A stretch of 64,000 nucleotides of DNA from Planctomycetota bacterium (GTDB lineage: Bacteria; Planctomycetota; Phycisphaerae; Phycisphaerales; UBA1924): positions 154,585 to 218,584 of the forward strand of contig CAUJHH010000058.1 of the NCBI GenBank assembly GCA_963204725.1, written 5' to 3'. This document shows positions 16,481 to 25,260 of this stretch, piece by piece. Below the pieces are notes generated by a model, which was not told the origin of the DNA, did not search any database, and was given only the letters and a program-made list of their open reading frames with translations. Both the position numbers and the translations under genes were made by a program. Numbering within the stretch: the stretch's first letter is position 1; each line of letters begins with the position of its first letter.

Positions 16481-17491
16481 TCAGAGCAGCCCGCACATCG
16501 TGTAGAGCAGCCGCGCCCCCACGTTGGCGTCCAACTCCGGTTCGTCCTCGTTCGGCCCGGGACAGACCTCGACAAGATCGAAGCCCACGACAGTGCGTCC
16601 GGATTCCTTGAGCTTCCAGAGCAGGTAGGTTGCCTCGTTGTACGCGAGCCCTCCGGGCACAGGCGTCCCCGTGTGCGGACAGCACGAAGGTGCAAGGCCG
16701 TCGATGTCGAAACTCACGTGGACTCTCTCGGGTAGCGCATCGATAATCCGCTTGCACTGGCTCTCAAACGTGGCGCCGGACGCTCGCTCCTCGAACATCA
16801 CCTCGTCATAGAACACCGCGCACCGCGACCCCTGCGACTTCGCGAACTCGACCTCGCTCGCGCCAAAGTCTCGGATGCCGACCTGCACCAGCCGGGCGAC
16901 GCCGGGAATCCGCGAGAGCACGTTTCGCATGATCGATGCGTGCGACCACGCGAAGCCCTCGAACGCATCGCGATGGTCGAGGTGGGCGTCCAACTGCAGG
17001 ATCCCGATCTCGCCGTGCATCTCCGCCAACGCGCGGATCAGCCCGAATGGCGTCGAGTGGTCGCCCCCGACCAGGCCGACTCGCTTCCCCTTCGACAGCA
17101 GCCCCGCCGCCTGCCTGTAGACGAACGCGTTCATCTCCTCGCTCGCCAGGTTGACCCGCGCGACCTCTCGCTCATCGCCGGAGTCGGCCCCGCCCTTCTC
17201 GATCAGCGGCACGGCGATCTCTCTCGCCTCGGCCGACAACTGGGCGATGCGATCGTCCGGGGCGAGCATGTGGATCCCCTGCTCGTAGATCCTGCCGAAT
17301 CGTCGGTGATAAAGATCGACCTGCGACGAGGCGTCGAAGATCGCATCCGGACCGTTCGCGGTCCCATTCCCGTACGAGGTCGTCGCGTCGAATGGCACCG
17401 GGAGCAGAACGATCCTGGCATCCTCCAGCAAGTGAGGGAGCCCGAAGATGCCCGAACCGGGCTTCGCCGCCGCGTCTGGATCAAAGTGCAT
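16481..17491 (-). CDS. Agmatinase/arginase (ureohydrolase) family protein
   Basis: 336 residues from the ATG at 17491, where GGAG lies eight bases upstream. The dinuclear manganese site is complete: GGDHS (His145), DAHLDHRD (Asp168, His170, Asp172) and SFDID (Asp262, Asp264), followed by HTGTPVPGGL. These enzymes hydrolyse guanidino compounds such as agmatine, releasing urea. The usual agmatinase motif reads DCLDP after DID, whereas here it is GLAPS, and residues 95-120 carry an extra polar segment. The exact substrate (agmatine, guanidinobutyrate or formiminoglutamate) is therefore open. It is divergent from apgM over 73 bases. Confidence 0.85.
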   Translation of the reverse strand: MHFDPDAAAKPGSGIFGLPHLLEDARIVLLPVPFDATTSYGNGTANGPDAIFDASSQVDLYHRRFGRIYEQGIHMLAPDDRIAQLSAEAREIAVPLIEKGGADSGDEREVARVNLASEEMNAFVYRQAAGLLSKGKRVGLVGGDHSTPFGLIRALAEMHGEIGILQLDAHLDHRDAFEGFAWSHASIMRNVLSRIPGVARLVQVGIRDFGASEVEFAKSQGSRCAVFYDEVMFEERASGATFESQCKRIIDALPERVHVSFDIDGLAPSCCPHTGTPVPGGLAYNEATYLLWKLKESGRTVVGFDLVEVCPGPNEDEPELDANVGARLLYTMCGLL

Positions 17492-17552
17492 GTCTTCAAC
17501 TCCATGGCCGCACGCGCGCCGCGTGCATCGTGTCAATCGCAGGAGCCCAGCG

Positions 17553-17558
17553 TATCCT
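17553..17558 (+). promoter_or_regulatory. -10 element (TATCCT), predicted leaderless start of apgM
   Basis: TATCCT ends six bases before the GTG start at 17565, and no ribosome binding site is present. This fits transcription starting at the GTG. Confidence 0.5.
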
Positions 17559-17564
17559 CCTGCC

Positions 17565-18866
17565 GTGAAGTATGTCATCGTGATTCCCGATGGTGGAGCC
17601 GACCTCCCGATCCCTGAGCTCGACGGCAAGACGCCCTTCGAGGCCGCTCGCACGCCCACATTGGCCGAGTTCGCCCGAATCGGCCGCGTCGGTTCGGCCT
17701 CGACAACGCCCCGTGGATTCGGCGCGGGGTCCGACGTCTGCTCGATGTCGCTCCTCGGCTACGACCCGAGCCGCTACCACACCGGCCGCGCCCCGATCGA
17801 GGCCGCTGCGCTCGGCCTGACGCTCCAGCCGGCGGACTGGATCTTCCGTCTCAATCTCATCACCACCGGCCAGCCCGGCACGCCCGACGCCGGACTCATG
17901 CTTGACCACTCCGCAGGTGCGATCACCGACGCCGAGGCCCGCACGCTCGTCTCTGATCTGGTCACCCACTGGCGCCGGACCCTACCGCTCGACATGGAAG
18001 GACTCTCGCTCACACCCGGTGTCTCGTACCGCAACATCCTCGTCGACAGCGCAGGGCGCGACTACCGCGGCCTTGTGACCACGCCCCCGCACGAGATCCC
18101 TCGCCTTCCCTGGGCCAGGCACACGCCCCGGGGCGGCGACGAGCCCGCCAGTCGAATCTCCCGTCTCATGCACGCATCAGCCGACTACCTCCCCACGCAT
18201 CCCGTCAACATTGCCCGGAGCCAAAGAGGGCTCCGGCCAGCCACGATGGCATGGATCTGGGGACAAGGGACCGCGCCTTCACTCCCATCCTTCGAGTCCC
18301 GCTTCGGACTCCGCGGCGCGATGCTCACCTCGGTGGACCTGCTCGCCGGCATCGCGGCGCTCATCGGCTGGGATCGCGTTGAAGTCCCCGGTCTCACCTC
18401 CTACCACGACACCGACTACGTCGCACAGGGCCGCGCGACGTGCGAAGCGATCGACCGATATGACATCGTCTGCTGCCACGTGGAATCGCCCGACGAACTC
18501 TCCCACCAAGGGGACTGGGCGACCAAAGTTGCGGCGTTGGAGTCCATCGACGAGCACATCATGACGCCCCTGGCCGAGAAGCTGCGGTCATTCGGCGATC
18601 CCGATCGAGACGCCGACGCACCCGGATGGCGTGTTCTCTACCTGCCCGACCACTACACGCTCGTCAGCACTCGCAAGCACGATGCGACCCCGGTGCCGTT
18701 CATGATCGCTGGCTCGTACGTCAAGTCCGCCGTGGAACGACCGTTCACCGAAGCCGCGGCTCTCGCTAGCGACCTGCGCGTCGAACACGGGCACGACCTG
18801 ATGGAATACTTCCTGCGAGGCGGCCAGGCGCACGTTCGTCCGACCGGTTCCCGCAGCGCATCGTGA
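17565..18866 (+). CDS. apgM: 2,3-bisphosphoglycerate-independent phosphoglycerate mutase, archaeal type
   Basis: 433 residues. It opens with KYVIVIPDGGADLPIPELDG (metal-binding Asp) and carries GAGSDVCSMSLLGYDP, which holds the phospho-acceptor Ser of the alkaline-phosphatase-like fold, then YHTGRAPIE. C-terminal ligands appear in HVESPDELSHQG and LYLPDHYT. The enzyme interconverts 3- and 2-phosphoglycerate in glycolysis and is distinct from GpmI in length and motifs. The GTG at 17565 gives the family N-terminus. The stop overlaps a GTG of the next gene, suggesting co-transcription with the membrane protein and guanine deaminase genes. Confidence 0.88.
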   Translation: MKYVIVIPDGGADLPIPELDGKTPFEAARTPTLAEFARIGRVGSASTTPRGFGAGSDVCSMSLLGYDPSRYHTGRAPIEAAALGLTLQPADWIFRLNLITTGQPGTPDAGLMLDHSAGAITDAEARTLVSDLVTHWRRTLPLDMEGLSLTPGVSYRNILVDSAGRDYRGLVTTPPHEIPRLPWARHTPRGGDEPASRISRLMHASADYLPTHPVNIARSQRGLRPATMAWIWGQGTAPSLPSFESRFGLRGAMLTSVDLLAGIAALIGWDRVEVPGLTSYHDTDYVAQGRATCEAIDRYDIVCCHVESPDELSHQGDWATKVAALESIDEHIMTPLAEKLRSFGDPDRDADAPGWRVLYLPDHYTLVSTRKHDATPVPFMIAGSYVKSAVERPFTEAAALASDLRVEHGHDLMEYFLRGGQAHVRPTGSRSAS

Positions 18867-18877
18867 GGGACATCAGC

Positions 18878-19585
18878 GTGAACGAGACCAACAAGAACGA
18901 GGCATCCGATCCCACGCACGAGGAACGCGATGAACTGGTCCCGCTCGCGGAACCCGGCGAACACGGCCATATCCGCCCGCCGGACGTGTCGCCCCCACCC
19001 GGTGCGCCTCCATCCGAAGCCCGCACGCCGACCGTTGTGAAGGACCGCTACGTCCCCCACGGAACCATACTCGGGCCGGAAGCGCCGCAAGACGGCGACG
19101 CGCCCACCGACCCCCTCCCCATCATCAAGCCCGGAATACCCGGTGCGAACACGCTCATCATCGCCGGCGCGATGCTTACGCTCGCCGCCGCGACGTTCAC
19201 CGGATACCACGCGCCGAACCACGCAGTTGCCCGGGTGCTCTCGACACTCTACGACATCGCGGTCCACTCCGGCACCGGTGTCGTTGCACTTCTCATCGCC
19301 TCGATCTTCACCGAGCGGAAGTTCAACGACATCAAGCTCGGAGCCGCCCGCATGTTCTTCATGGTCGCGCTGCTCCACGCCATCGTGAGCACGAGCGTGC
19401 CGATCCCGACCAAGATCGACGAGTGGATCCTCGGCCTGCTTGCCTACGTCCTCATGCTCTGGGGGCTCTTCCGGCTGCCGAGGCATGATCTCTCCGTCAT
19501 TGGAATCACCCACGCCGGTTTGTACCTCATCGTCAAGCTCGGTGCAGAGCTCGATGTCTTCGCCGCCGCAGCTCCCAAGGGTTGA
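18878..19585 (+). CDS. Multi-pass membrane protein of unknown function
   Basis: About 235 residues from the GTG at 18878, nine bases after GAGG. A GTG at 18863 that overlaps the apgM stop would add five residues. The first 75 residues are polar and Pro/Glu-rich. After that come four to five hydrophobic segments (such as TLIIAGAMLTLAAATF, GTGVVALLIASIF, ILGLLAYVLMLWGLF and VIGITHAGLYLIVKLG). I do not recognise the family. It sits between apgM and guanine deaminase with only 4 bases to the latter, so the three are probably one operon. Confidence 0.75.
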   Translation: MNETNKNEASDPTHEERDELVPLAEPGEHGHIRPPDVSPPPGAPPSEARTPTVVKDRYVPHGTILGPEAPQDGDAPTDPLPIIKPGIPGANTLIIAGAMLTLAAATFTGYHAPNHAVARVLSTLYDIAVHSGTGVVALLIASIFTERKFNDIKLGAARMFFMVALLHAIVSTSVPIPTKIDEWILGLLAYVLMLWGLFRLPRHDLSVIGITHAGLYLIVKLGAELDVFAAAAPKG

Positions 19586-19589
19586 TCCG

Positions 19590-20873
19590 ATGACCACCAG
19601 CCCCCGCACGATCTCCGGCACGCTCATGCTCCCATCGAGCGATCCCGGTTCGGTGCGCCTCATGCGGGGCACGCTCACGCTCAAGGACGGCCGCATCGAG
19701 TCCATCGCAGAGGGTGATCCAGATGCGTCGGCCGATCTGGGTGGCGGGGGAACGCTGGTGATTCCGGGCCTAGTTGATGCCCACATGCACCTGCCTCAGT
19801 ATGACTCGATCGGCATCGACGGGATGACGCTCCTCGAGTGGCTCGACCGGGCCATCTTCCCCGCCGAGTGCGCCTGGGCCGACGCGGATCACGCGGGCGA
19901 CATGGCCTCGCGCGTCGCTCGATCGCTCCTTTCGTTCGGCACAACGTCGATCTGCGCCTACGCGACAGTGCACCACGAAGGGACGAAGAACGCGATCGAT
20001 GCCATATCGAGCGCGGGCATTCGCGCCATGGTGGGGCAGGTCCTCATGGATCGCAACGCGCCCCCCGAACTCTGTGTCCCCGCCGCTGCGCTCGTGAAAC
20101 AGGCCGCCGCACTCACCGAGTGGACCCGCGCCCTCTCCGCCCAATCGGGCGACCGCTGGCGCGTCGAGCACTCCGTCAATCCGCGATTCGCGATCTCCTG
20201 CACCCCCGAACTCCTTCACGGCGCAGGCCAACTGGCGCGAACACTGAACGCCCCGATGCAGACCCACATCTCGGAGAATCGGGCCGAGTGCGCGATGATC
20301 GCGCAACTCTTCGGCGGCCGCTCATACACCGGCGTCTATGAGGATGCCGGCCTGCTCGGCCCCCGCTCCATCCTCGCGCACGGTGTCTGGCTGACTCCCG
20401 AAGAGCACGCCACCCTTGCCTCGACCCGTTCCATCATCGCGCACTGTCCGACCGCAAACTCATTCCTCCAGTCGGGCGACTGCGACACGGGGGCCCTCCG
20501 GCGAGTGGCCATCCCCGTCGCCGTCGGCTCCGACATCGCGGGCGGCACAGATCGCAGCATGGTCCGCGTCGCCCGTGCCATGATCGAGACCAGCAAGCGA
20601 GTTCGCGAGCGATCGAGCGATGCGGCGAACAGAATCGTCTCTCCCGCCGAGGCTTGGTGGAACATCACGACCGGAAACGCCAACGCCATTGGCTGGCGCG
20701 CTACATCGCGCCTAGCTCCCGGCGTGGAGGCCGACATCCTCATCGTCCGCCCCGACATCCCGTGGGCGAACGCCCCCGATCCGCTCGGCACGCTGCTCTA
20801 CGCGTGGGACGACCGCTGGCTGGAGCGAACTCTGACCATGGGCGAGGAACGCTGGCGTCGCCCCGGTCTCTGA
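19590..20873 (+). CDS. guaD: Guanine deaminase (amidohydrolase superfamily)
   Basis: 427 residues. The zinc site is PGLVDAHMHLPQ (His65, His67), QTHISEN (His226), AHGVWL (His264) and GSDIAGGT (Asp315). MDRNAPPEL (153-161) and HCPTANSFLQSG are characteristic of guanine deaminase rather than other amidohydrolases. The reaction converts guanine to xanthine and ammonia in purine salvage or catabolism. The ATG at 19590 lies 4 bases after the preceding stop and no strong ribosome binding site is visible, so coupling is likely. The gene ends 7 bases from the convergent pyrophosphorylase gene. Confidence 0.88.
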   Translation: MTTSPRTISGTLMLPSSDPGSVRLMRGTLTLKDGRIESIAEGDPDASADLGGGGTLVIPGLVDAHMHLPQYDSIGIDGMTLLEWLDRAIFPAECAWADADHAGDMASRVARSLLSFGTTSICAYATVHHEGTKNAIDAISSAGIRAMVGQVLMDRNAPPELCVPAAALVKQAAALTEWTRALSAQSGDRWRVEHSVNPRFAISCTPELLHGAGQLARTLNAPMQTHISENRAECAMIAQLFGGRSYTGVYEDAGLLGPRSILAHGVWLTPEEHATLASTRSIIAHCPTANSFLQSGDCDTGALRRVAIPVAVGSDIAGGTDRSMVRVARAMIETSKRVRERSSDAANRIVSPAEAWWNITTGNANAIGWRATSRLAPGVEADILIVRPDIPWANAPDPLGTLLYAWDDRWLERTLTMGEERWRRPGL

Positions 20874-20880
20874 TCCTCGC

Positions 20881-22332
20881 TCAGATCACCAGCTTCGCAC
20901 CACGCTCGATCTTCGTTGGCAGCTTGGCGTTCTTCAGGTCCGCCGGTTCGAGCGCCGTCGCCGGATCGATCTCGAGCACACACTCCGGCTCGCCCGCCTC
21001 GTTCCTCGCCACATCGACGCCGACGCTTTTGAGCCAGCGTGCCGCCCTCTCCGTCTGGAGTTTCGTGCAAGAATCCGGGCTGTCCGTTCCGCTCGCGTTC
21101 TTGATCGGCGCGAACTCCTCGACGCGATCCGTCTCGTACACGATCGATGCGCGGCACATTGGCAAGGCATCAAACACGAACCGCTCCAGCTTGACGCAGT
21201 TGGCCATCGTCGGCTCAACCCTCGCGCCTGTCGCCGGGTCCACACACGCGACCTTCTTCTCCGCGCGATGGAAGGGGAGCGAGAACTTCGCGTCCGTCGC
21301 CAGCCGCTCGACAAACTCGACGCCCATCACGTGCACCGCGATCGACCCGGCGAGGAATCGCAGCGACCCGTCGGGCTCCCGCTCCCGCTGCAGTTCCATC
21401 GGCAGGTCAGAGTACTCGATCACTTCTGTGCGCCCCGAGCACGAGCAGAAGAGCCCGAGCTTCTCCTCGGCATACGCCTTCGGGATCATCTTGCTCGACA
21501 TCTCCGCAGACGAATCCGGGGCCGATGCATGAAGCCCGATGAACACCGGATCGATCACGCGGACGGTCGCGTTGTCCACCTGGAAGTACGACAGCGTCGT
21601 GATCCCGCGCCGCTTCATGTCAGCGATCGCGCCGGACTTGTGCAGGGCCGTGATCGAGCCCCCATGCCCGTCGGGGTTCGTTGCGATCTCCGAAGGCGAC
21701 GCTATCAGCATCCTCCCTGTGGCCATGTCAAAGGACGGCAGCACGCCCTGAGGAAAGCACATCACCGCCTCGCGGCTCAGCCCGAAGTACCCGTGCTCGT
21801 TCATGAACGCGATCGTCGCATCATGATTGAGAGGGCTCGTCATGATGTACCATGGCACGATCCGGCCCGACCGCTTCGACCACGCCAGAATCTGCTCCGC
21901 GAACATCTGGAAGAGCGGCTTCCGCGTGACAGCGCCCGCCGGGTAGCACCCCTTCGGCCCGTCGTATCCGAGGCGCGTCCCCTGCCCGCCCGCGACCGTG
22001 AAGCAAGCCACACGCCCGGCGTTGATCAACTCGCGTCCTTTGGCGTCCGCCGCACCCCGATCCCACGCTCGCACCGGGCTCTTCGAATCGTTCGGGTAGT
22101 ATGGGGCTGGGCGCACATCGGGGGGCAGCGCGAAGCCCGGCTTGCGCTTCACGTATGACTCCACCAACTCCGGAACTGCATCGAGGTCGATCCCCCGGAC
22201 CTGAGCAATGAGCGACGCCCGCTCCTCCTGATTGAGCCGTTCGTATGCCGCGAAGACGTGCCCCTGCCCGATCTGCATCAGGCGTGACGCGAGATCGGCG
22301 GGCGGTGCAACTGTGACGGGGGTCGCTGGCAT
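20881..22332 (-). CDS. UDPGP-family UDP-sugar pyrophosphorylase (UDP-GlcNAc pyrophosphorylase-like)
   Basis: 483 residues. The nucleotide-binding loop VAGGQGTRLGYDGPKGCYP (113-131) and the helical N-terminus (LNQEERASLIAQV) match eukaryote-type UDP-N-acetylglucosamine pyrophosphorylases and related UDPGP enzymes, not GlmU. It would make UDP-GlcNAc or UDP-GalNAc from UTP and the sugar 1-phosphate. The start at 22332 has GGAGAG in front; an ATG 42 bases upstream lacks one. It is divergent from rpe. A UDP-sugar dehydrogenase gene lies 900 bases away, so a cell-surface polysaccharide role is plausible. Confidence 0.87.
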   Translation of the reverse strand: MPATPVTVAPPADLASRLMQIGQGHVFAAYERLNQEERASLIAQVRGIDLDAVPELVESYVKRKPGFALPPDVRPAPYYPNDSKSPVRAWDRGAADAKGRELINAGRVACFTVAGGQGTRLGYDGPKGCYPAGAVTRKPLFQMFAEQILAWSKRSGRIVPWYIMTSPLNHDATIAFMNEHGYFGLSREAVMCFPQGVLPSFDMATGRMLIASPSEIATNPDGHGGSITALHKSGAIADMKRRGITTLSYFQVDNATVRVIDPVFIGLHASAPDSSAEMSSKMIPKAYAEEKLGLFCSCSGRTEVIEYSDLPMELQREREPDGSLRFLAGSIAVHVMGVEFVERLATDAKFSLPFHRAEKKVACVDPATGARVEPTMANCVKLERFVFDALPMCRASIVYETDRVEEFAPIKNASGTDSPDSCTKLQTERAARWLKSVGVDVARNEAGEPECVLEIDPATALEPADLKNAKLPTKIERGAKLVI

Positions 22333-22376
22333 GCCTTGCTCTCCGGGACCGGCCCCGATTGAAGGGGCCCGCAAGC

Positions 22377-22382
22377 ATCCTA
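22377..22382 (-). promoter_or_regulatory. -10-like element (TAGGAT) of the UDPGP-family gene
   Basis: On the minus strand TAGGAT lies 44 bases before the ATG at 22332, leaving a short leader that includes the GGAGAG ribosome binding site. No clear -35 box. Confidence 0.35.
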
Positions 22383-22444
22383 GCGGATCGACCCGGACGG
22401 TTCAGCCCGGCATGCGCCGAAAGCCAACCGGCGTAGTGATGCGA

Positions 22445-22450
22445 TACGCT
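22445..22450 (+). promoter_or_regulatory. -10 element (TACGCT), predicted leaderless start of rpe
   Basis: TACGCT ends seven bases before the ATG at 22458, and no ribosome binding site lies between them. Confidence 0.45.
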
Positions 22451-22457
22451 CTTGGCA

Positions 22458-23171
22458 ATGACCCCTTCAGGCTCAACCAGCGTCGGCTCGATCTCCAATC
22501 TCTTCATGCGGTCCTCCGGCCGTGCGCTGGCCGCGCCGTCGATCCTCGCCGCCGACTTCGGCGACATGGCCCGGTGCTGCGAGCAGGCGATCCGCGCCGG
22601 GGCCGACCTGCTCCACGTTGACATCATGGACGGGCACTTCGTGGACAACCTGACCATGGGACCCGACATGGTCAAGGCCCTGAGGCGTGCGTTGCCCGCG
22701 TCGTTTCTCGACGTTCACCTGATGGTGACAAGCCCCGAGTTGTTCGTTGAGCCCTTCGCGACTGCCGGAGCCGACCACCTCACATTCCACGTCGAGATCG
22801 CAGAGCCCGCGCCACTCCGCGCACTCGCCGACCGCGTCCGTGCGCTGGGGAAGACCGCCGGCATCGCGATCAACCCCCCGACGCCGGTCGAGAAGCTCTG
22901 GCCCGTCGCCGACGCCTTCGAACTGGTCCTCGTAATGTCCGTCAATCCCGGCCGCGGCGGGCAGCCCTTCATCGCCGAGACGCTTGTGAAGACCCGCGCC
23001 GTCCGCGAGCGATTCGGCCCGCCCATGCGGGTCGAGATGGACGGAGGGATCGGGCCGGCCAACGCCGGGGCGGTCCGCGACGCCGGCTGCGACGTGCTCG
23101 TCGCGGGCTCCTCCTTCTTCGGCCAACCGTCCGAGAAGTGGGCGGAGATCGCCGCTTCCTTGCGGGGCTGA
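22458..23171 (+). CDS. rpe: Ribulose-phosphate 3-epimerase
   Basis: 237 residues with the (beta/alpha)8 landmarks APSILAADFGDM, LLHVDIMDGHFVDN (His53, Asp55), FLDVHLMV (His87), VMSVNPGRGGQPFI and VEMDGGI (metal and acid/base Asp). The enzyme interconverts ribulose 5-phosphate and xylulose 5-phosphate in the pentose phosphate pathway. The ATG at 22458 gives about 18 residues more than usual. A later ATG at 22506 would give the standard length, but the -10 box position favours 22458. Confidence 0.93.
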   Translation: MTPSGSTSVGSISNLFMRSSGRALAAPSILAADFGDMARCCEQAIRAGADLLHVDIMDGHFVDNLTMGPDMVKALRRALPASFLDVHLMVTSPELFVEPFATAGADHLTFHVEIAEPAPLRALADRVRALGKTAGIAINPPTPVEKLWPVADAFELVLVMSVNPGRGGQPFIAETLVKTRAVRERFGPPMRVEMDGGIGPANAGAVRDAGCDVLVAGSSFFGQPSEKWAEIAASLRG

Positions 23172-23204
23172 GCTCTTCGACGAACCGAACGCCGCTCGCC
23201 CCAT

Positions 23205-23210
23205 TACACT
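23205..23210 (+). promoter_or_regulatory. -10 element (TACACT) upstream of the UDP-sugar dehydrogenase gene
   Basis: TACACT is followed by a leader of about 19 bases containing AAGGAG (23218-23223) before the ATG at 23236. Unlike most single promoters here, this one leaves room for a ribosome binding site. Confidence 0.45.
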
Positions 23211-23235
23211 GTGTGCCAAGGAGCACGCGCTCGCG

Positions 23236-24597
23236 ATGTCCGACGAGTCACCACCAATCCCCGCATCACCAACACAGTCCACCCCTGAGGCGGATCGGCT
23301 CATCGCCCGCTTCGCGTCGCGTCAGGCGACGGTGGGGGTGGTGGGTCTTGGCTACGTCGGCCTTCCGCTTGTCCGCGCGATGCACGACGCGGGCCACCGT
23401 GTGATCGGCTTCGACATCGACGAGTCCAAGATCCACTTGCTCAAGCAGGGGCAGGCATACCTCAAGCACCTCGGCGACGATCTCGTCTCCGAACTCGCCT
23501 CCTCCGACCGTTTCCTCCCGACATCGCGCCCGGGCGACCTCGCGGGCTGTGACGCGATCGTGCTGTGCGTGCCGACACCTCTGGGTGACCACCACGAACC
23601 CGATCTCTCGTACGTCGTCCGCTCCACAGAGATGGTCGCGGGCATCCTGCAGAAGGGGATGCTCGTCTCATTGGAGTCCACCTCCTACCCCGGCACCGCG
23701 CGCGAGGTCTGCCAGCCGCTCCTCGAAGCCGGTGGCCTGCGCACCGGCCGCGATTTCTACCTCGTCTTCAGCCCCGAGCGAGAGGATCCCGGCCGCAAAG
23801 ACATGGAAACGCGTCAGATCCCCCGTCTGGTCGGTGGCGTGGACGGCGTGTCAACACTCGTGGGTGTCGCGTTCTACGCCTCCGCCGTGGATCAGGTCGT
23901 CGCTGTCGAGTCCGCCGAGGTCGCCGAGAGCGCGAAGCTGCTGGAGAACATCTACCGAGCCGTCAACATCGCGCTGGTGAACGAACTCAAGCCCGTTCTC
24001 GCCGACATGGGCATCGACATCTGGTCGGTCATCCGCGCCGCTTCAACCAAGCCCTTCGGTTTCCAGCCGTTCTACCCTGGTCCGGGGCTCGGCGGGCACT
24101 GCATCCCGATCGATCCCTACTACCTCGCGTGGAAAGCCCGCGAGGCGGGGCACGTCACCCGTTTCATCGAACTCGCGGGCGAGATCAACTCGCTCATGCC
24201 CCGCTACGTCGTTGATCGCGTGGCCGGCGGACTCAACCAGCACGCCAAGCCGGTAAAGGGCTCGCGCGTGCTCGTTCTCGGCATCGCGTACAAGCCGGAT
24301 GTCGACGACATCAGAGAGACGCCCGCTGCGGAGATCATCACGCAACTCCAGGCACGCGGCGCGATCGTGACCTACCACGATCCGCTCGTGCCGCGATTCC
24401 CGTCGATGCGAAGCTACACGCTCGATCTCGCGAGCATCGTGCTGACTCCTGAGACCCTGGCCCACGCGGACTGCATTCTGATCGTGACCAACCACGGCGG
24501 CGTCGACTATGCGATGGTCTCGGAGCACGCCTCGCTCATAGTCGATACGCGAAACGCGATGGCCGCATATCCCGGCCCAAATGTCGTCAAGGCATGA
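23236..24597 (+). CDS. UDP-N-acetyl-hexosamine 6-dehydrogenase (WbpA/WecC-like)
   Basis: 453 residues. The Rossmann motif VGVVGLGYVGLPLV (33-46) binds NAD. FSPEREDPGR and the active-site segment PGPGLGGHCIPIDPYYL (Cys289) identify the nucleotide-sugar dehydrogenase family. The C-terminal domain has LVLGIAYKPDVDDIRETPA. It performs two successive NAD-dependent oxidations of a UDP-HexNAc to the uronic acid for O-antigen or exopolysaccharide. FSPER and the HCIPIDPYYL segment favour WbpA-type UDP-GlcNAc dehydrogenases, but the substrate is not certain. It converges on the HExxH gene with three bases between the stops. Confidence 0.9.
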   Translation: MSDESPPIPASPTQSTPEADRLIARFASRQATVGVVGLGYVGLPLVRAMHDAGHRVIGFDIDESKIHLLKQGQAYLKHLGDDLVSELASSDRFLPTSRPGDLAGCDAIVLCVPTPLGDHHEPDLSYVVRSTEMVAGILQKGMLVSLESTSYPGTAREVCQPLLEAGGLRTGRDFYLVFSPEREDPGRKDMETRQIPRLVGGVDGVSTLVGVAFYASAVDQVVAVESAEVAESAKLLENIYRAVNIALVNELKPVLADMGIDIWSVIRAASTKPFGFQPFYPGPGLGGHCIPIDPYYLAWKAREAGHVTRFIELAGEINSLMPRYVVDRVAGGLNQHAKPVKGSRVLVLGIAYKPDVDDIRETPAAEIITQLQARGAIVTYHDPLVPRFPSMRSYTLDLASIVLTPETLAHADCILIVTNHGGVDYAMVSEHASLIVDTRNAMAAYPGPNVVKA

Positions 24598-24600
24598 CGC

Positions 24601-25260
24601 TCACCCACGCTGGCTCTCGCTCCACGGCCTGAGGTACGGCACGAGTTCCTCCGGGAGTTTCTGCAGCCCGCGCCGTCGTGCCTTGTCCACGGCATAGCGC
24701 AGCGAGTTGTGCATCCGTCTGCGAACGCTCTCGGTAACGTTCAGCCCATGGGCCTCCATCTCGCGGATCGCGAACACCCATGCGTGGTACTCCTCCAGAC
24801 AACGCGGCTTGTATACGTTGAATCCGATCGCGTGGTGCCCTATTTCGTGCAGGAAGACCGCCGCTGACATCGGCCCTTTCGGGCGTGGCGCCTCGATCAG
24901 ACGTGACACCGTGCCATCTCGATACTCGACCTGCCACGCGATCCCCGACATCGCGCTCCGCCACTTGCGAACGCGAACGCCGTACTCGCCCAGCTTGGCC
25001 TGAACCATCGCGTCGTACTTCGCCTGCATCGCACCGGCGGCCTTCGAAGCAGCAGCACGCGCTGCCGGTGCGGTCTTGGATGAAGCCCTTGCGCCTTGCT
25101 GCGTGCCTCCGTTTCGCGCGCGACGAGGATTGGCCGACGGCTGAGACCGCGTGGCCTCTCGCGGCTTGGCCTCCACTCCCACGCCGAGCAAGTCCCAGAG
25201 TGTCTCGAGCACTCGCCCCACCTCATGCACCCCTTCCGGCTGGCTCTCTGCCCTGCTCAT
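24601..25260 (-). CDS. Putative metallopeptidase-like protein (HEIGHH motif)
   Basis: About 219 residues if translation starts at the ATG at 25260, which lies inside the 3' end of fmt (38-base overlap). The upstream part of the open frame has Arg-rich, non-biological composition. A Lys/Ala-rich linker leads to a domain with SAAVFLHEIGHHAIGF, a zinc-binding HExxH followed by another His, then CLEEYHAWVFAIREMEAHG, where a Glu could be the third ligand. The pattern resembles short anti-restriction or gluzincin-like peptidases, but I do not recognise the family. It is the last gene of the serS-fmt unit. Confidence 0.65.
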   Translation of the reverse strand: MSRAESQPEGVHEVGRVLETLWDLLGVGVEAKPREATRSQPSANPRRARNGGTQQGARASSKTAPAARAAASKAAGAMQAKYDAMVQAKLGEYGVRVRKWRSAMSGIAWQVEYRDGTVSRLIEAPRPKGPMSAAVFLHEIGHHAIGFNVYKPRCLEEYHAWVFAIREMEAHGLNVTESVRRRMHNSLRYAVDKARRRGLQKLPEELVPYLRPWSESQRG

